Positions 17,687 through 26,120 of a DNA stretch of 64,000 bases are shown here, in pieces. The DNA is from Halobacteriovoraceae bacterium (GTDB taxonomy: Bacteria; Bdellovibrionota; Bacteriovoracia; Bacteriovoracales; Bacteriovoracaceae), in assembly GCA_002713145.1 (NCBI GenBank), contig PAVS01000001.1, forward strand, positions 402,021-466,020, given 5' to 3'. Position numbers and translations under genes: made by a program. How positions within the stretch are numbered: position 1 is the first letter of the stretch; each line of letters opens with the position of its first letter. The notes beneath the pieces were generated by a model. That model saw only the letters and a program-made list of their open reading frames with translations, was not told where the DNA came from and did no database searches.

Positions 17687-17714
17687 ATTATGACAGAAAC
17701 TTTCAGATTTTGAA
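17687..17714 (-). promoter_or_regulatory. Predicted sigma70-type promoter for pal operon
   Basis: On the minus strand, -35 TTCAAA at 17714-17709, a 16-bp spacer and -10 CATAAT at 17692-17687. It lies 54 bp upstream of the pal ATG. The ribosome-binding site AAGGAAAG follows. Fit to consensus is moderate; the start site is not known. Confidence 0.5.
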
Positions 17715-17766
17715 GTCTTTTCGATAGATTAAAATAATTTCTTAAACTGAAGAATGCGCTGCACTC

Positions 17767-17786
17767 TTTGACATGTAACCGTCAAA
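17767..17786 (+). promoter_or_regulatory. Inverted repeat, candidate activator site for the sigma54 promoter
   Basis: TTTGAC at 17767-17772 and GTCAAA at 17781-17786 form a perfect 6-bp inverted repeat with an 8-bp centre. It lies 69 bp before the -24 GG of the sigma54 promoter. That is within the 70-150 bp zone where enhancer-binding proteins of NtrC type normally bind. The activator is not identified in this window. Confidence 0.4.
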
Positions 17787-17852
17787 ATTCCAACTCCCAA
17801 AAAATTAAAAGTGCTCCATTTGGCGATTGAAGCGAAACAGGCTTTTTAAAAG

Positions 17853-17869
17853 TTGGCACATGCTTTGCT
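17853..17869 (+). promoter_or_regulatory. Sigma54 (RpoN) promoter
   Basis: TTGGCAC-N5-TTTGCT: the -24 GG is at 17855-17856 and the -12 GC at 17867-17868, exactly 12 bp apart, matching the RpoN consensus at nearly every position. No protein-coding gene starts downstream on this strand before the terminator at 17938-17973, so the target seems to be a small RNA that would start near 17880. Confidence 0.75.
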
Positions 17870-17879
17870 ATATATATTG

Positions 17880-17973
17880 GTGTGTGTGTTGGGGTTATAG
17901 AAAAAGGATTTTTTTATAACTTCTCCTTATGTCTCTCAAAAAAGCCTATCAGTTCCTGGTAGGCTTTTTTATT
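17880..17973 (+). ncRNA. Predicted sigma54-dependent small RNA with anti-SD segment
   Basis: About 95 nt between a sigma54 promoter and an intrinsic terminator. After a GU-rich 5' end there is a 12-bp hairpin (17894-17905 with 17909-17920, loop GGA), then a predicted single-stranded segment TTCTCCTTAT at 17921-17930 that is complementary to Shine-Dalgarno sequences, then the terminator stem. Architecture of hairpin, open CU-rich seed, terminator is typical of bacterial trans-acting small RNAs, including those that need no Hfq. No open frame with a start codon and ribosome-binding site is seen. Exact ends and expression are inferred. It is in the gap between pal and the formimidoylglutamase-like gene, both of which point away from it or toward it on the other strand. 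Confidence 0.6.
17938..17973. terminator. Bidirectional intrinsic terminator
   Basis: AAAAAAGCCTA at 17938-17948 pairs with TAGGCTTTTTT at 17960-17970, extended inward by a T-G and CAG/CTG pairs around a TTC loop, giving about 15 bp. U-tracts lie on both strands. It can end the predicted small RNA on the plus strand and the formimidoylglutamase-like gene on the minus strand. Confidence 0.85.
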
Positions 17974-17991
17974 TTTAGCTCTCATGAACTT

Positions 17992-18885
17992 TTAGCTTTC
18001 TTGAAAAAAATCATAAATTAAACCAGCAATGATTCTAGAGCCCTTCTGCGAAAGGTTGTCCATGATGGGATTGTATTCATAAATTCCAAAAATCTGTTGA
18101 TGGTCTGGGTGGTTTTGCTGCAAATATGAAATAACTTTTCGCACTAAGTTTTGTCCAAATCCATTATGATTTGGCGCGCTAACAGCCTCCATTTCTTCTG
18201 CGGATAAACCATCAGCATCTAGGCTTAAAATGAAAATTGCATCTTTTGAAATCTCTATTTTTTCTAAGTTAGTTATTACTTGATGGAAAAGCTCTGAGTC
18301 CACAAGATCTTTTTTGTAGATAAGTGATTGTTGGATATTTGTTAGATTACCTAAAGTACTCGTGGAGTTGGCGTAGTGATGAACACCAATTTGTATAAGC
18401 GATGTTTGAGTCGGCTTAAGCATATCAAAATCTCGAAACGGAGTTCCTGAATGGTGAATTTTATCGACACGAGTGTCACAGTGGGCATCGAAATTCAAAA
18501 TAATGATTTGTTTTTTAGAATATTCTAGTGCACGCAACAAGGGATAGACATGATCGTGGCCACCTCCTAAATGGATCGATTTTCGAACTAATGTTTGAGC
18601 TAAACATGATTTGATTGTCTCAGATTCTTTTTCTTGCGCTTTTTCAAAATTAATTAACTCTTCTGACTGATCAGAAACTTCAATAACGGCTATTTCATTT
18701 ATAGCAAGGTGGTCTTGCATCTTTTTCAGGTTATTTAGAATACATTGAGGTCCGAAACGAGCTCCATTTCGTCCAAGATTTTTTCTGACTCCAATATCGC
18801 TACTAGAACAAAAAATGAGAGCTGATTCTGGTGTTGGTTTTAACTTAAATTTCGGTGATAGTGACTCTAAATGGCGATTTTTCAT
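17992..18885 (-). CDS. Arginase/formimidoylglutamase-family hydrolase (HutG-like)
   Basis: 297 residues, binuclear-manganese ureohydrolase fold. Metal ligands: GGGHDH near 103-108, NFDAHCDTR near 131-139 and SLDADGLSAEE near 223-233. The GGGH and VSAPN-x-NG pattern (near 237-243) favours formimidoylglutamase (last step of one histidine degradation route, giving glutamate and formamide) over arginase, but no hut genes are nearby, so agmatinase or another amidinohydrolase is possible. Single gene; its terminator is the bidirectional hairpin at 17938. Starts 40 bp from the divergent GYF-domain gene. Confidence 0.75.
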   Translation of the reverse strand: MKNRHLESLSPKFKLKPTPESALIFCSSSDIGVRKNLGRNGARFGPQCILNNLKKMQDHLAINEIAVIEVSDQSEELINFEKAQEKESETIKSCLAQTLVRKSIHLGGGHDHVYPLLRALEYSKKQIIILNFDAHCDTRVDKIHHSGTPFRDFDMLKPTQTSLIQIGVHHYANSTSTLGNLTNIQQSLIYKKDLVDSELFHQVITNLEKIEISKDAIFILSLDADGLSAEEMEAVSAPNHNGFGQNLVRKVISYLQQNHPDHQQIFGIYEYNPIMDNLSQKGSRIIAGLIYDFFQES

Positions 18886-18925
18886 TGTGAGAACCTTTAA
18901 TCTATAAGATACTTAGTATAATGCT

Positions 18926-20374
18926 ATGGATTGGTTTTTAATAAAAGAAAATGAACATTTGGGTCCTTTTGATGAAGAGACCATACGAGAATTATTTGCT
19001 GATGGCCAATGCTCTGAAGATGATCAAGTGTGGAAAGATGGATGGGCGGACGCTAAAACCTTTGCAGAAGTTTTTTTAGAGGATGACCCGTCAAATTCAT
19101 TTCGTTCTTTAAGTGAAAAACTTATTCCAACTGGTGACGTAGACGAAGATGAGGACCTCGATGAGGGCCCTCCTCCGCTCCCTCCTCTCCCAGTCATGAA
19201 TTCAAAAAAAACGGATGAACCTCCCCATGCAGGAGAGATAAAACCAACTCACATGACTGAAGTTCCCTTCGAAGAAACTTCAAGTGTATCGAACGAAGAA
19301 GTAGAATCGTCTATTAGTTTGGATTTCGGTGCAGAAGAATTTGAAATTGATCAAAACGAGAAACGCCTACTAAGGATCGCTAGAAACCTGGCTATAGCAT
19401 TAATCGTTGGGATATTAATATTTACGGGTTATTTCTATTTTTTTAAAAGGGGCGAAATTTTCGAACGCCCAAAAATTATGACTCTTGGAGATTATGAACG
19501 TCTCTCTTCAGTAGCTTCTACTGATCCAAAAAAACTGGACTTTGCTTTTGCACTTGCTTCAGATAAGAGAACTCTATGGGCGTCTACCAACAGTCCTCTG
19601 GAAGGTGAGGTTTTCGTAAATTTAAAAAGTAAAAAGGGGAGAGTCCTAGGCAGAGATGTAGAAGTTAAAGCGAAGGGATATTTGAAAGAGCGCTTAGTTA
19701 TTTTTTCTGATTTTCAATTTGTTCAGGGGACAAAATTTATTGATGGATTCTATGATGTTGAAATCTACACAGTGGATGACTTAAAAATTCCTTTGCTTGC
19801 CGGAATAAACTTTAACCCTGATAGACAATTTCGATTTATCAATGAGTTTCTAATTACAAGTATGAATAGAGAAGATTTTAATCAACAACTAGAACGATTT
19901 GCTTCAAAAAGAAAGATGAATTCATCAGAGTTTTGGCTAGAAATTGCTGAGAAGTATCGGACGGTAAGAAGTATAACGGAGCAAATTAGGGCAGGCTTTG
20001 TTAAAGTATTGCAAACTCCGAGTAAAAACTATCAGGAGGCGATCAAAAGTTTTAAAGATGATTATGCAAACCGCTATGGGGTCTTTTTTACTTCATTTGT
20101 AAGAGACAATGAAAGTAGCTACGAGCGGCTCGTTGATAAAGAGTTTGATGAGCGGATCGAGGTCATGGCAAGTTATAATGAGCTTTCAAATCTTTCTAAA
20201 AAAATTGGCGCTGAATCCGTTTCACTTTTGGACGAAGTTGAAGCGACAAACCCATCCGAAAAGCAGCAGGAACAATGGGATAAGTTCTCTCGTGAGGCTT
20301 TAATTCCCTTTAATTTAATTATTGCAGAATGCGAAAGAAAATTGGCACTTTTAAAAAGTCGTACTGAACAATAA
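18926..20374 (+). CDS. GYF_2-domain single-span membrane protein
   Basis: 482 residues. Residues 1-50 form a GYF_2-type domain (WFLIKENEHLGPFDEETIRELFADGQ, with the W...GP.....I pattern, then VWKDGWADAKTF); a Pro/acidic linker (GPPPLPPLPV near 80-90) leads to one membrane helix at about 156-176. The long C-terminal part, probably periplasmic, has an immunoglobulin-like first half (near 200-300) and a helical second half. I do not recognise the C-terminal family. Ends 1 bp before the convergent MBL-fold gene, without a visible terminator. Short gap to the divergent HutG-like gene. Confidence 0.65.
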   Translation: MDWFLIKENEHLGPFDEETIRELFADGQCSEDDQVWKDGWADAKTFAEVFLEDDPSNSFRSLSEKLIPTGDVDEDEDLDEGPPPLPPLPVMNSKKTDEPPHAGEIKPTHMTEVPFEETSSVSNEEVESSISLDFGAEEFEIDQNEKRLLRIARNLAIALIVGILIFTGYFYFFKRGEIFERPKIMTLGDYERLSSVASTDPKKLDFAFALASDKRTLWASTNSPLEGEVFVNLKSKKGRVLGRDVEVKAKGYLKERLVIFSDFQFVQGTKFIDGFYDVEIYTVDDLKIPLLAGINFNPDRQFRFINEFLITSMNREDFNQQLERFASKRKMNSSEFWLEIAEKYRTVRSITEQIRAGFVKVLQTPSKNYQEAIKSFKDDYANRYGVFFTSFVRDNESSYERLVDKEFDERIEVMASYNELSNLSKKIGAESVSLLDEVEATNPSEKQQEQWDKFSREALIPFNLIIAECERKLALLKSRTEQ

Positions 20375-20375
20375 T

Positions 20376-21242
20376 TTAAATCAGTTGTTGGCTAGGCTCT
20401 CTCTGAGCAACACCAGCCTCATCTAAAACGTATCTGCCTTTATCATCAATTTTAAGCGTTCCGCCCCAAGTATCTAGGTCATGTTCAAAAACCATTTTTA
20501 GTTTTCTCTCTGTGATCATTTCGTAAAACTTCTCTTTGAAGACTGTGGTGACACCCGGTTCAATATCATACCCCATCACCCACGGAACATGCACGTGATG
20601 GCTCATAGGAACGAGGTCTGCCATATAAATATGACCAGCCACAATGGGGTGTACCATATAGGGAGTGTGTCCAAAACTAATTCTATATTCAATTTGAGTT
20701 CCCTCGTCTTCTAAAATGACTCCGCTATCTTCGATTAAAAAGTGAACTAGGTTCTGTTCTTTAGCTTTTTCAATAAGAGGTTTGAAATAATCACTTTGAA
20801 AGGAGCCACTGTCTCTCAGGGTTGGATTGAGTCCATATTCATAATGTTTTTGGTGCAAGTGAAGTGTAGCGTCGGGAAATAAGCTTTCTCCCTTTCTCTC
20901 CGTTAATCCTCCAACATGGTCGAAGTGAAGATGCGTGAGAATAATATCTGTAATATCCTTTGGATCAAGTCCGACATTCTTAAGTGAGCCAATTAAACCT
21001 TGATGCTTAGTTTCAATATTAAACTGATTTTCAAATTTTTCTCCGTGGTAATGTCCGATACCAGTATCAATAAGAATATTTTTATTTTTTGTTTGAACCA
21101 GCATGACTCTTAATGCCATAGGAATCCGATTTAATTCATCCGGTTTGATTTTTTTCTCCCATAATGGTTTCGGGATAATTCCAAACATCGCACCACCGTC
21201 TAGAGCGAATGTTGCAGGATGTAGAAGATGAAGTTTTGTCAC
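20376..21242 (-). CDS. Metallo-beta-lactamase-fold hydrolase
   Basis: 288 residues. Zinc-binding HLHFDHVGG near 109-117 (HXHXDH), a second His near 165-200 (SFGHTPYMVH) and DLVPMSHH near 226, then a distal HDLDTWGG. The N-terminal half FGIIPKPLWEK and MALRVMLVQTKNKNILIDTGIG resembles the lactonase-like group that includes AHL lactonases, so quorum-signal or other lactone/phosphoester hydrolysis is possible; substrate is not determinable. Ribosome-binding site GAGGCTCC-type purines before the ATG (GAGGAGGCTCCGTG on the minus strand). Monocistronic, probably cytoplasmic. Confidence 0.85.
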   Translation of the reverse strand: MTKLHLLHPATFALDGGAMFGIIPKPLWEKKIKPDELNRIPMALRVMLVQTKNKNILIDTGIGHYHGEKFENQFNIETKHQGLIGSLKNVGLDPKDITDIILTHLHFDHVGGLTERKGESLFPDATLHLHQKHYEYGLNPTLRDSGSFQSDYFKPLIEKAKEQNLVHFLIEDSGVILEDEGTQIEYRISFGHTPYMVHPIVAGHIYMADLVPMSHHVHVPWVMGYDIEPGVTTVFKEKFYEMITERKLKMVFEHDLDTWGGTLKIDDKGRYVLDEAGVAQREPSQQLI

Positions 21243-21299
21243 GGAGCCTCCTCGTTGATTCCTCGCATTGTATACAGCTTTTTTAAATCAAGCAATTAG

Positions 21300-21327
21300 T
21301 TGATAAGGAGTAAAAAACCACTATAAT
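21300..21327 (+). promoter_or_regulatory. Sigma70 promoter of sucCD-ndk
   Basis: -35 TTGATA at 21300-21305, 16-bp spacer, -10 TATAAT at 21322-21327 (perfect). It lies 47 bp before the sucC ATG, which is preceded by AATAAGGAG. Confidence 0.75.
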
Positions 21328-21374
21328 GATGAAGATTCTTGAATTGGCCTATGAAGCATTAATAAGGAGTTCTA

Positions 21375-22544
21375 ATGAACATTCATGAGTATCAAGCGAA
21401 AGAGCTTATGCGGCAAGCGGACATAAGCGTGCTAGAAAGTGGTACTGCTAAAAGTGGAGATGAAGCCCTTGAAGTAGCAAAAAAAATTGGTGGAAGTATT
21501 TGGGTTGTTAAAGCACAAATTCACGCCGGAGGAAGAGGAAAAGGTGGTGGAGTTAGAATCGCTAAGTCTTTAGACGAAGTGAAGAAGCATGCCGATGATA
21601 TGATGGGGATGAATTTGGTCACTCATCAAACAGGACCTGAAGGTAAAACTGTTAATACGATTTTAGTTGAAGCTGGCTGTGATATTGATCATGAGTACTA
21701 TGTTGGTATTGTTTTAGACAGAGACTCTTCTAAGATTACCATGATGGCCTCAAGCGAAGGTGGAGTTGATATCGAAGAAGTTGCAGCAAAGACTCCTGAA
21801 AAAATTATAAAAGTTTCTATCGACCCCGCTGTTGGGTTCTCAGGTTTTGCAGCAAGAAAGCTTGGATATGGAATTGGACTTAAGGGAGACACTCTTAAGA
21901 AAGCTTCTAAGTTCTTTCAAGGCCTTTACGACTTATATATCAAAAAAGATTGCTCTATCGTTGAAATCAATCCTCTCGTTACAACGAAAGGTGGAGATGT
22001 AATCGCTTTAGATGCAAAGATGAATTTCGATGATAATGCTCTTTACAGAAATAAAGATATCGAAGAGCTAAGAGACGAGTCTGAAGAAAGTGCGCAAGAG
22101 CTAGAAGCTGGTAAATATGGTCTTTCTTATATTTCCCTTGATGGAAATATTGGATGTCTTGTTAATGGTGCAGGTCTTGCAATGGGGACTTTGGATATCA
22201 TAAAGCTTCATGGTGGAAATCCAGCTAACTTCCTAGATGTCGGGGGAGGAGCGACAAAAGAAACGGTTCAAAAAGCTTTTGAAATCATTTTGGAAGATTC
22301 AAACGTAACTGCAATTCTAGTTAATATCTTTGGTGGGATCATGAAGTGTGACATTATTGCCGAAGGTGTCGTGGCGGCAGCAAAAGAGTTGTCCTTAAAA
22401 GTACCACTCGTTGTTAGACTAGAGGGAACAAACGTAAATATTGGAAAGAAAATTTTAAGTGAGTCAGGACTGGCCATTACACCAGCGGATGACCTTGCGG
22501 ATGCGGCAGCTAAAGTCGTTGAAGCTGCTAAAGGGGGGGCATAA
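21375..22544 (+). CDS. sucC: Succinate-CoA ligase, beta subunit
   Basis: TCA-cycle enzyme making ATP or GTP from succinyl-CoA. 389 residues, standard. ATP-grasp N-terminus [27 protein letters not shown] near 47-61, the metal/nucleotide stretch VEINPLVTT near 196-204, [14 protein letters not shown] near 212-225 and [16 protein letters not shown] near 315-330. SD AATAAGGAG before the ATG. Immediately followed by sucD (1-bp gap) and ndk, suggesting substrate-level nucleotide triphosphate supply is co-regulated. Confidence 0.98.
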   Translation: MNIHEYQAKELMRQADISVLESGTAKSGDEALEVAKKIGGSIWVVKAQIHAGGRGKGGGVRIAKSLDEVKKHADDMMGMNLVTHQTGPEGKTVNTILVEAGCDIDHEYYVGIVLDRDSSKITMMASSEGGVDIEEVAAKTPEKIIKVSIDPAVGFSGFAARKLGYGIGLKGDTLKKASKFFQGLYDLYIKKDCSIVEINPLVTTKGGDVIALDAKMNFDDNALYRNKDIEELRDESEESAQELEAGKYGLSYISLDGNIGCLVNGAGLAMGTLDIIKLHGGNPANFLDVGGGATKETVQKAFEIILEDSNVTAILVNIFGGIMKCDIIAEGVVAAAKELSLKVPLVVRLEGTNVNIGKKILSESGLAITPADDLADAAAKVVEAAKGGA

Positions 22545-22545
22545 G

Positions 22546-23415
22546 ATGTCTGTTTTAGTTGGTAGAGATACAAAATTAATGACAGTCGGTGTGACTGGTA
22601 AACAAGGAACTTTTCATACTCTTCAATGTCGTGATTATGGTACTAATGTTGTTGGTGGTGTGACACCTGGTAAAGGTGGAATTAATCACGAAGGCATTCC
22701 CGTTTTTAATACGATTGGTGAATGTGTGGAAAAAACGGAAGCAAATGTTGCGATGATTTTTGTTCCACCTCCGTTTGCAGCAGATTCAATTCTTGAATGC
22801 ATTGATGCAAAGGTCCCCCTTATTATTTGTATTACGGAAGGTATTCCTATTAATGATATGGTAAAAGTTAAGGCTGCGATCAAAGGTTCTGACTCAAGAT
22901 TAATCGGCCCTAACTGTCCTGGTATCATTACTCCTGGTGAAGCAAAGATCGGGATTATGCCAGGTCATATTCATATGCCAGGTAAAGTTGGAGTTATTTC
23001 TAGATCAGGAACTCTTACATATGAGGCTGTTTATCAGTTAACTCAAAGAGAGATCGGTCAATCAACATGTGTTGGTATTGGTGGAGATCCGGTAAACGGA
23101 ACAAACTTTATTGATTGCCTCGAGCTTTTTGAAAAAGATCCAGATACTGAAGCCGTTATTATGATCGGGGAGATTGGTGGGAACGCTGAAACAGATGCTG
23201 CTCGTTGGATCAAAGAAAATATGACTAAGCCGGTAGTAAGCTTTATCGCTGGAGCCTCAGCGCCCAAAGGAAAGAGAATGGGGCATGCAGGTGCTATTAT
23301 TTCAGGTGGAGATGATACGGCAGAGGCAAAATACAAAGTTTTAGAAGAGTGCGGAATTACTATCGCAAGATCTCCAGCGGAGCTTGGAGCGAAAGTAGCT
23401 GAAGTACTAGGTTAA
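22546..23415 (+). CDS. sucD: Succinate-CoA ligase, alpha subunit
   Basis: 289 residues from the ATG at 22546 ([18 protein letters not shown]), one base after the sucC TAA, with SD AAAGGGGGG inside the sucC end; upstream in-frame ATG at 22459 lies inside sucC and is rejected. CoA-binding Rossmann start [25 protein letters not shown] near 121-132, [15 protein letters not shown] near 150-164, and the phosphohistidine region MGHAGAI near 246-252. Forms the heterotetramer with SucC. Confidence 0.98.
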   Translation: MSVLVGRDTKLMTVGVTGKQGTFHTLQCRDYGTNVVGGVTPGKGGINHEGIPVFNTIGECVEKTEANVAMIFVPPPFAADSILECIDAKVPLIICITEGIPINDMVKVKAAIKGSDSRLIGPNCPGIITPGEAKIGIMPGHIHMPGKVGVISRSGTLTYEAVYQLTQREIGQSTCVGIGGDPVNGTNFIDCLELFEKDPDTEAVIMIGEIGGNAETDAARWIKENMTKPVVSFIAGASAPKGKRMGHAGAIISGGDDTAEAKYKVLEECGITIARSPAELGAKVAEVLG

Positions 23416-23448
23416 AAAGATTTAAACTAATTTCTTAAGGAGATAAAA

Positions 23449-23877
23449 ATGGCCATTGAAAAAACATTTTCAATTATTAAACCAAACGCAACTGCAGACA
23501 ATAATATCGGAAACATCATTGGAATGTTCGAAAAAGAAGGACTAAGAATTGCAGCAGCAAGATTTGTTCATCTAAGTAAAGAAAAAGCAGAAGGGTTCTA
23601 TATTGAACATAAAGAGAGACCATTTTTTGGTGAGCTTGTTGATTTTATGACTTCTGGACCAGTCATGCTTATGTGTCTTGAAGGCGAAAATGCTGTCGCA
23701 AGAAATAGAGAGATTATGGGCGCGACAAACCCAGCGGAGGCTGCTGATGGGACAATCAGAAAGCTCTACGCTAAATCTATCGGGGAAAATGCGGTTCATG
23801 GTTCTGATTCAGCTCAGTCTGCAGAAAGAGAATTAGCTTATTTTTTCGAAAAATCTGATCTCATCGATAGATTCTAA
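23449..23877 (+). CDS. ndk: Nucleoside diphosphate kinase
   Basis: 142 residues. Opening ERTFSIIKP-type sequence ([12 protein letters not shown] near 3-14), [17 protein letters not shown] near 66-82, MGATNPAEA near 90-98 and the active-site NAVHGSDS with the phosphorylated His near 117. Balances NTP pools by transferring phosphate between nucleotides. SD TTAAGGAGATA just upstream. Last gene of the sucCD-ndk operon, followed by a strong terminator. Confidence 0.98.
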   Translation: MAIEKTFSIIKPNATADNNIGNIIGMFEKEGLRIAAARFVHLSKEKAEGFYIEHKERPFFGELVDFMTSGPVMLMCLEGENAVARNREIMGATNPAEAADGTIRKLYAKSIGENAVHGSDSAQSAERELAYFFEKSDLIDRF

Positions 23878-23898
23878 TTCTTCTATATAAATATAAAA

Positions 23899-23942
23899 TA
23901 TTTAAATTAATGCCACCTGAAAGGGTGGCATTTAAATTTTAT
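23899..23942 (+). terminator. Intrinsic terminator after ndk
   Basis: TGCCACC at 23911-23917 pairs with GGTGGCA at 23924-23930 around a 6-nt loop, extended on both sides by complementary AAATTTAAATT-type arms. A T-rich stretch follows. Confidence 0.85.
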
Positions 23943-23958
23943 ATTTCTCATTCTTTAG

Positions 23959-23991
23959 TCAACATGATGAATGATTCCCTTAACATGTTGA
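23959..23991. promoter_or_regulatory. Inverted repeat upstream of carD promoter
   Basis: TCAACATG at 23959-23966 and CATGTTGA at 23984-23991, perfect over 8 bp with a 17-bp centre. It lies 50 bp upstream of the carD -35. Neither a hairpin terminator (no U tract) nor coding; a regulator-binding site is possible. Confidence 0.35.
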
Positions 23992-24040
23992 ATTTATTGA
24001 TCAAACAATTTCCTTTTGCCTTGTAATCTTTACAATCAAA

Positions 24041-24069
24041 TTGAGAGTCTTGTTACGCTGCGTTATAAA
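24041..24069 (+). promoter_or_regulatory. Sigma70 promoter of carD
   Basis: -35 TTGAGA at 24041-24046, 17-bp spacer, -10 TATAAA at 24064-24069, 35 bp before the carD ATG. Confidence 0.65.
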
Positions 24070-24104
24070 TATAGTAACTTTAGTATAAGTCTAAGGAAAA
24101 AAGT

Positions 24105-24590
24105 ATGTATGAAATTGGAACCTATGTTGTTTGCCCAGGCCACGGAGTAGGACAAGTTTTGAACTTGGAAGAAAAAGATTTGGGTGGCGAAAAGAAGGCT
24201 TTCTACATTATCAAAATCATCTCTAATGGAATGACCATAATGGTTCCATCAGACAAGAAAGATGGAATTAGAGAGTTAGTTACTGATCAAGAAATAAATG
24301 AAGTATTTGAACTGTTAAATACTCACGATGTGAAAGTAGATAATTCTACTTGGAACAGAAGGCATCGCGATTATCTGGCCAAGGTTAAAACCGGCTCTTT
24401 AGTTGAGATTGCTGATGTTTTGAGATCGCTTTTCTTATTAAAGAATATGAAAAAACTTTCTTTCGGCGAACGAAAAATGATGGATCAATGTAAAGATCTC
24501 ATTATTAAAGAAATTGCCATCTCTACAGGTGAAGCGGAGGGATCGATTGGGACTAAGATTGAATCTTGTTTTGATGCTCCTGAAGCCTAA
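24105..24590 (+). CDS. CarD-family transcription regulator
   Basis: 161 residues. CarD binds the RNA polymerase beta subunit and stabilises open complexes, often at rRNA promoters. N-terminal RID domain visible as YEIGTYVVCPGHGVGQVLNL near 2-21 followed by the KAFYIIKI...MTIMVPSDK strands (about 32-54); the C-terminal helical DNA-binding part is about 70-140 (RRHRDYLAKVKTGSLVEIADVLRSL). Monocistronic, with its own promoter and terminator. SD TAAGGAAAAAA. Confidence 0.9.
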   Translation: MYEIGTYVVCPGHGVGQVLNLEEKDLGGEKKAFYIIKIISNGMTIMVPSDKKDGIRELVTDQEINEVFELLNTHDVKVDNSTWNRRHRDYLAKVKTGSLVEIADVLRSLFLLKNMKKLSFGERKMMDQCKDLIIKEIAISTGEAEGSIGTKIESCFDAPEA

Positions 24591-24628
24591 TACATAGCAA
24601 TAAGAAGAAAAAGAATAGAAGAGTTTTA

Positions 24629-24659
24629 AAAAGGGCCTGGTGACGGGCCCTTTTTTTTT
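24629..24659 (+). terminator. Intrinsic terminator after carD
   Basis: GGGCC at 24633-24637 pairs with GGCCC at 24646-24650, preceded by AAA and followed by nine T residues. Confidence 0.9.
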
Positions 24660-24689
24660 GGATATAACATCTATTGACCAGGAGATATT

Positions 24690-26120
24690 ATGACCACACG
24701 TGTAAGATTCGCCCCCAGTCCTACGGGAAACCTCCATATTGGTGGTGCGAGGACAGCTTTATATAATTACGTTTTTGCTAAGGCGACCCAAGGAAGATAT
24801 ATCCTGAGGATCGAAGATACTGACAGAGAAAGATCCACCAAAGAATTCGAAGAGTCACAGATTGATGATATGAAGTGGCTTGGACTGGCCCATGACGAAG
24901 GACCAGGTGTTGGAGGTGAATATGGTCCTTATCACCAATTCGAGCGAGTCGAAATTTATCAAAAATTTGCCCAGCAATTATTAGATGAGGGAAAAGCCTT
25001 TTATGATTTTTGTTCTGATGAAGAACTGGCTGAGATGGCCCGAAAAAATAAAGAAGAAGGTACACCTCCTTACACTGGTAAATGGCGAGAAGAATCCCAT
25101 TGGGAAGAAGCCAAGTCAAAAATCGCAGCGGGAGAAGTTGCACCGATTAGATTTAAAGTTCCTCCTGGTGATGTGAGTTTTACTGACCATGTCAGGGGAG
25201 ATGTAAAATTTCCTGAGGGGATGGTCGGAGATTTCGTCATTATGCGAACAAACGGTGTTGGGACTTATAATTTTTGCAATGTCATAGATGATCATCAACA
25301 TAAAATCACTCATGTGATTCGCGGTGAAGATCATGTGAATAATACCTTGAGACAAGTCCTTCTTTATCAAGCTTTTGGTTTTTCTATGCCAGAATTTGCT
25401 CACGTCTCACTTCTTATTGGCAAAGATCGACAAAAACTTTCAAAGCGTCATGGTGCTACTAGTGTTAAGCAATATCGAGAAGAAGGTTATTTACCTGAAG
25501 CACTCGCAAATTATCTTTGCCTTCTTGGTTGGTCACACCCAGAGGAAAGAGATGTTTTCACTATCAATGAAATGGCAGAGGTTTTTGATTTAAAACGTTT
25601 TTCTAAAGCTCATGCTATTTATGATATAGATAAACTCAAATACATAAATTCCCAGCATATTAAAATGATGGATGAGCAATCTCTGTTTGATCGAGCGGGT
25701 GCTTATATTGCCAAAGACTCATTTTACCATCAGCAATCTAAAGAATGGCAGCAAAAGTTTTTGAATTTGTATCAAGAAAAAATTCAGCTTTTTCCTGAGC
25801 TTAATGAATATGTGGCCCAGTTAACTTCTACTGAGTTGATTATGGATGATACTTTAAAAGAGATCTTTTCATGGGAGAGCACTCCTCAAATAAAAGATTA
25901 TGTAACTCAGGAGTTAGCAGAAGTATCTTCCGAGTATCTTTCTGAAGAGATTTTGGGAGAATGGATGGATTACTGCAAAAAAGAACTTAAAATAAAGGGA
26001 AAACCACTTTTTATGGGATTTAGAGGAGTGCTTACAGGCCAAAATCATGGGCCAGACTTGAAACCACTGATAGCTCTTACTCCCGTTGAAGTATTAAAGA
26101 AAAGAATGGCGAGTCTATAA
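24690..26120 (+). CDS. gltX: Glutamyl-tRNA synthetase
   Basis: Class I aminoacyl-tRNA synthetase, 476 residues (usual 470-500). HIGH box as HIGGARTALYN near 16-26, KMSKS box as KLSKRHG near 248-254, and the glutamate-recognition RIEDTDRERS near 43-52. SD CAGGAGATATT before the ATG. It abuts glnS without spacing. Because a separate GlnRS follows, this GltX need not misacylate tRNA-Gln. Confidence 0.97.
   Translation: MTTRVRFAPSPTGNLHIGGARTALYNYVFAKATQGRYILRIEDTDRERSTKEFEESQIDDMKWLGLAHDEGPGVGGEYGPYHQFERVEIYQKFAQQLLDEGKAFYDFCSDEELAEMARKNKEEGTPPYTGKWREESHWEEAKSKIAAGEVAPIRFKVPPGDVSFTDHVRGDVKFPEGMVGDFVIMRTNGVGTYNFCNVIDDHQHKITHVIRGEDHVNNTLRQVLLYQAFGFSMPEFAHVSLLIGKDRQKLSKRHGATSVKQYREEGYLPEALANYLCLLGWSHPEERDVFTINEMAEVFDLKRFSKAHAIYDIDKLKYINSQHIKMMDEQSLFDRAGAYIAKDSFYHQQSKEWQQKFLNLYQEKIQLFPELNEYVAQLTSTELIMDDTLKEIFSWESTPQIKDYVTQELAEVSSEYLSEEILGEWMDYCKKELKIKGKPLFMGFRGVLTGQNHGPDLKPLIALTPVEVLKKRMASL

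Noticed and set aside
22459..22545. In-frame extension of sucD upstream of 22546
   Set aside because: It lies within the sucC coding region; the ATG at 22546 has the ribosome-binding site and matches the family N-terminus.
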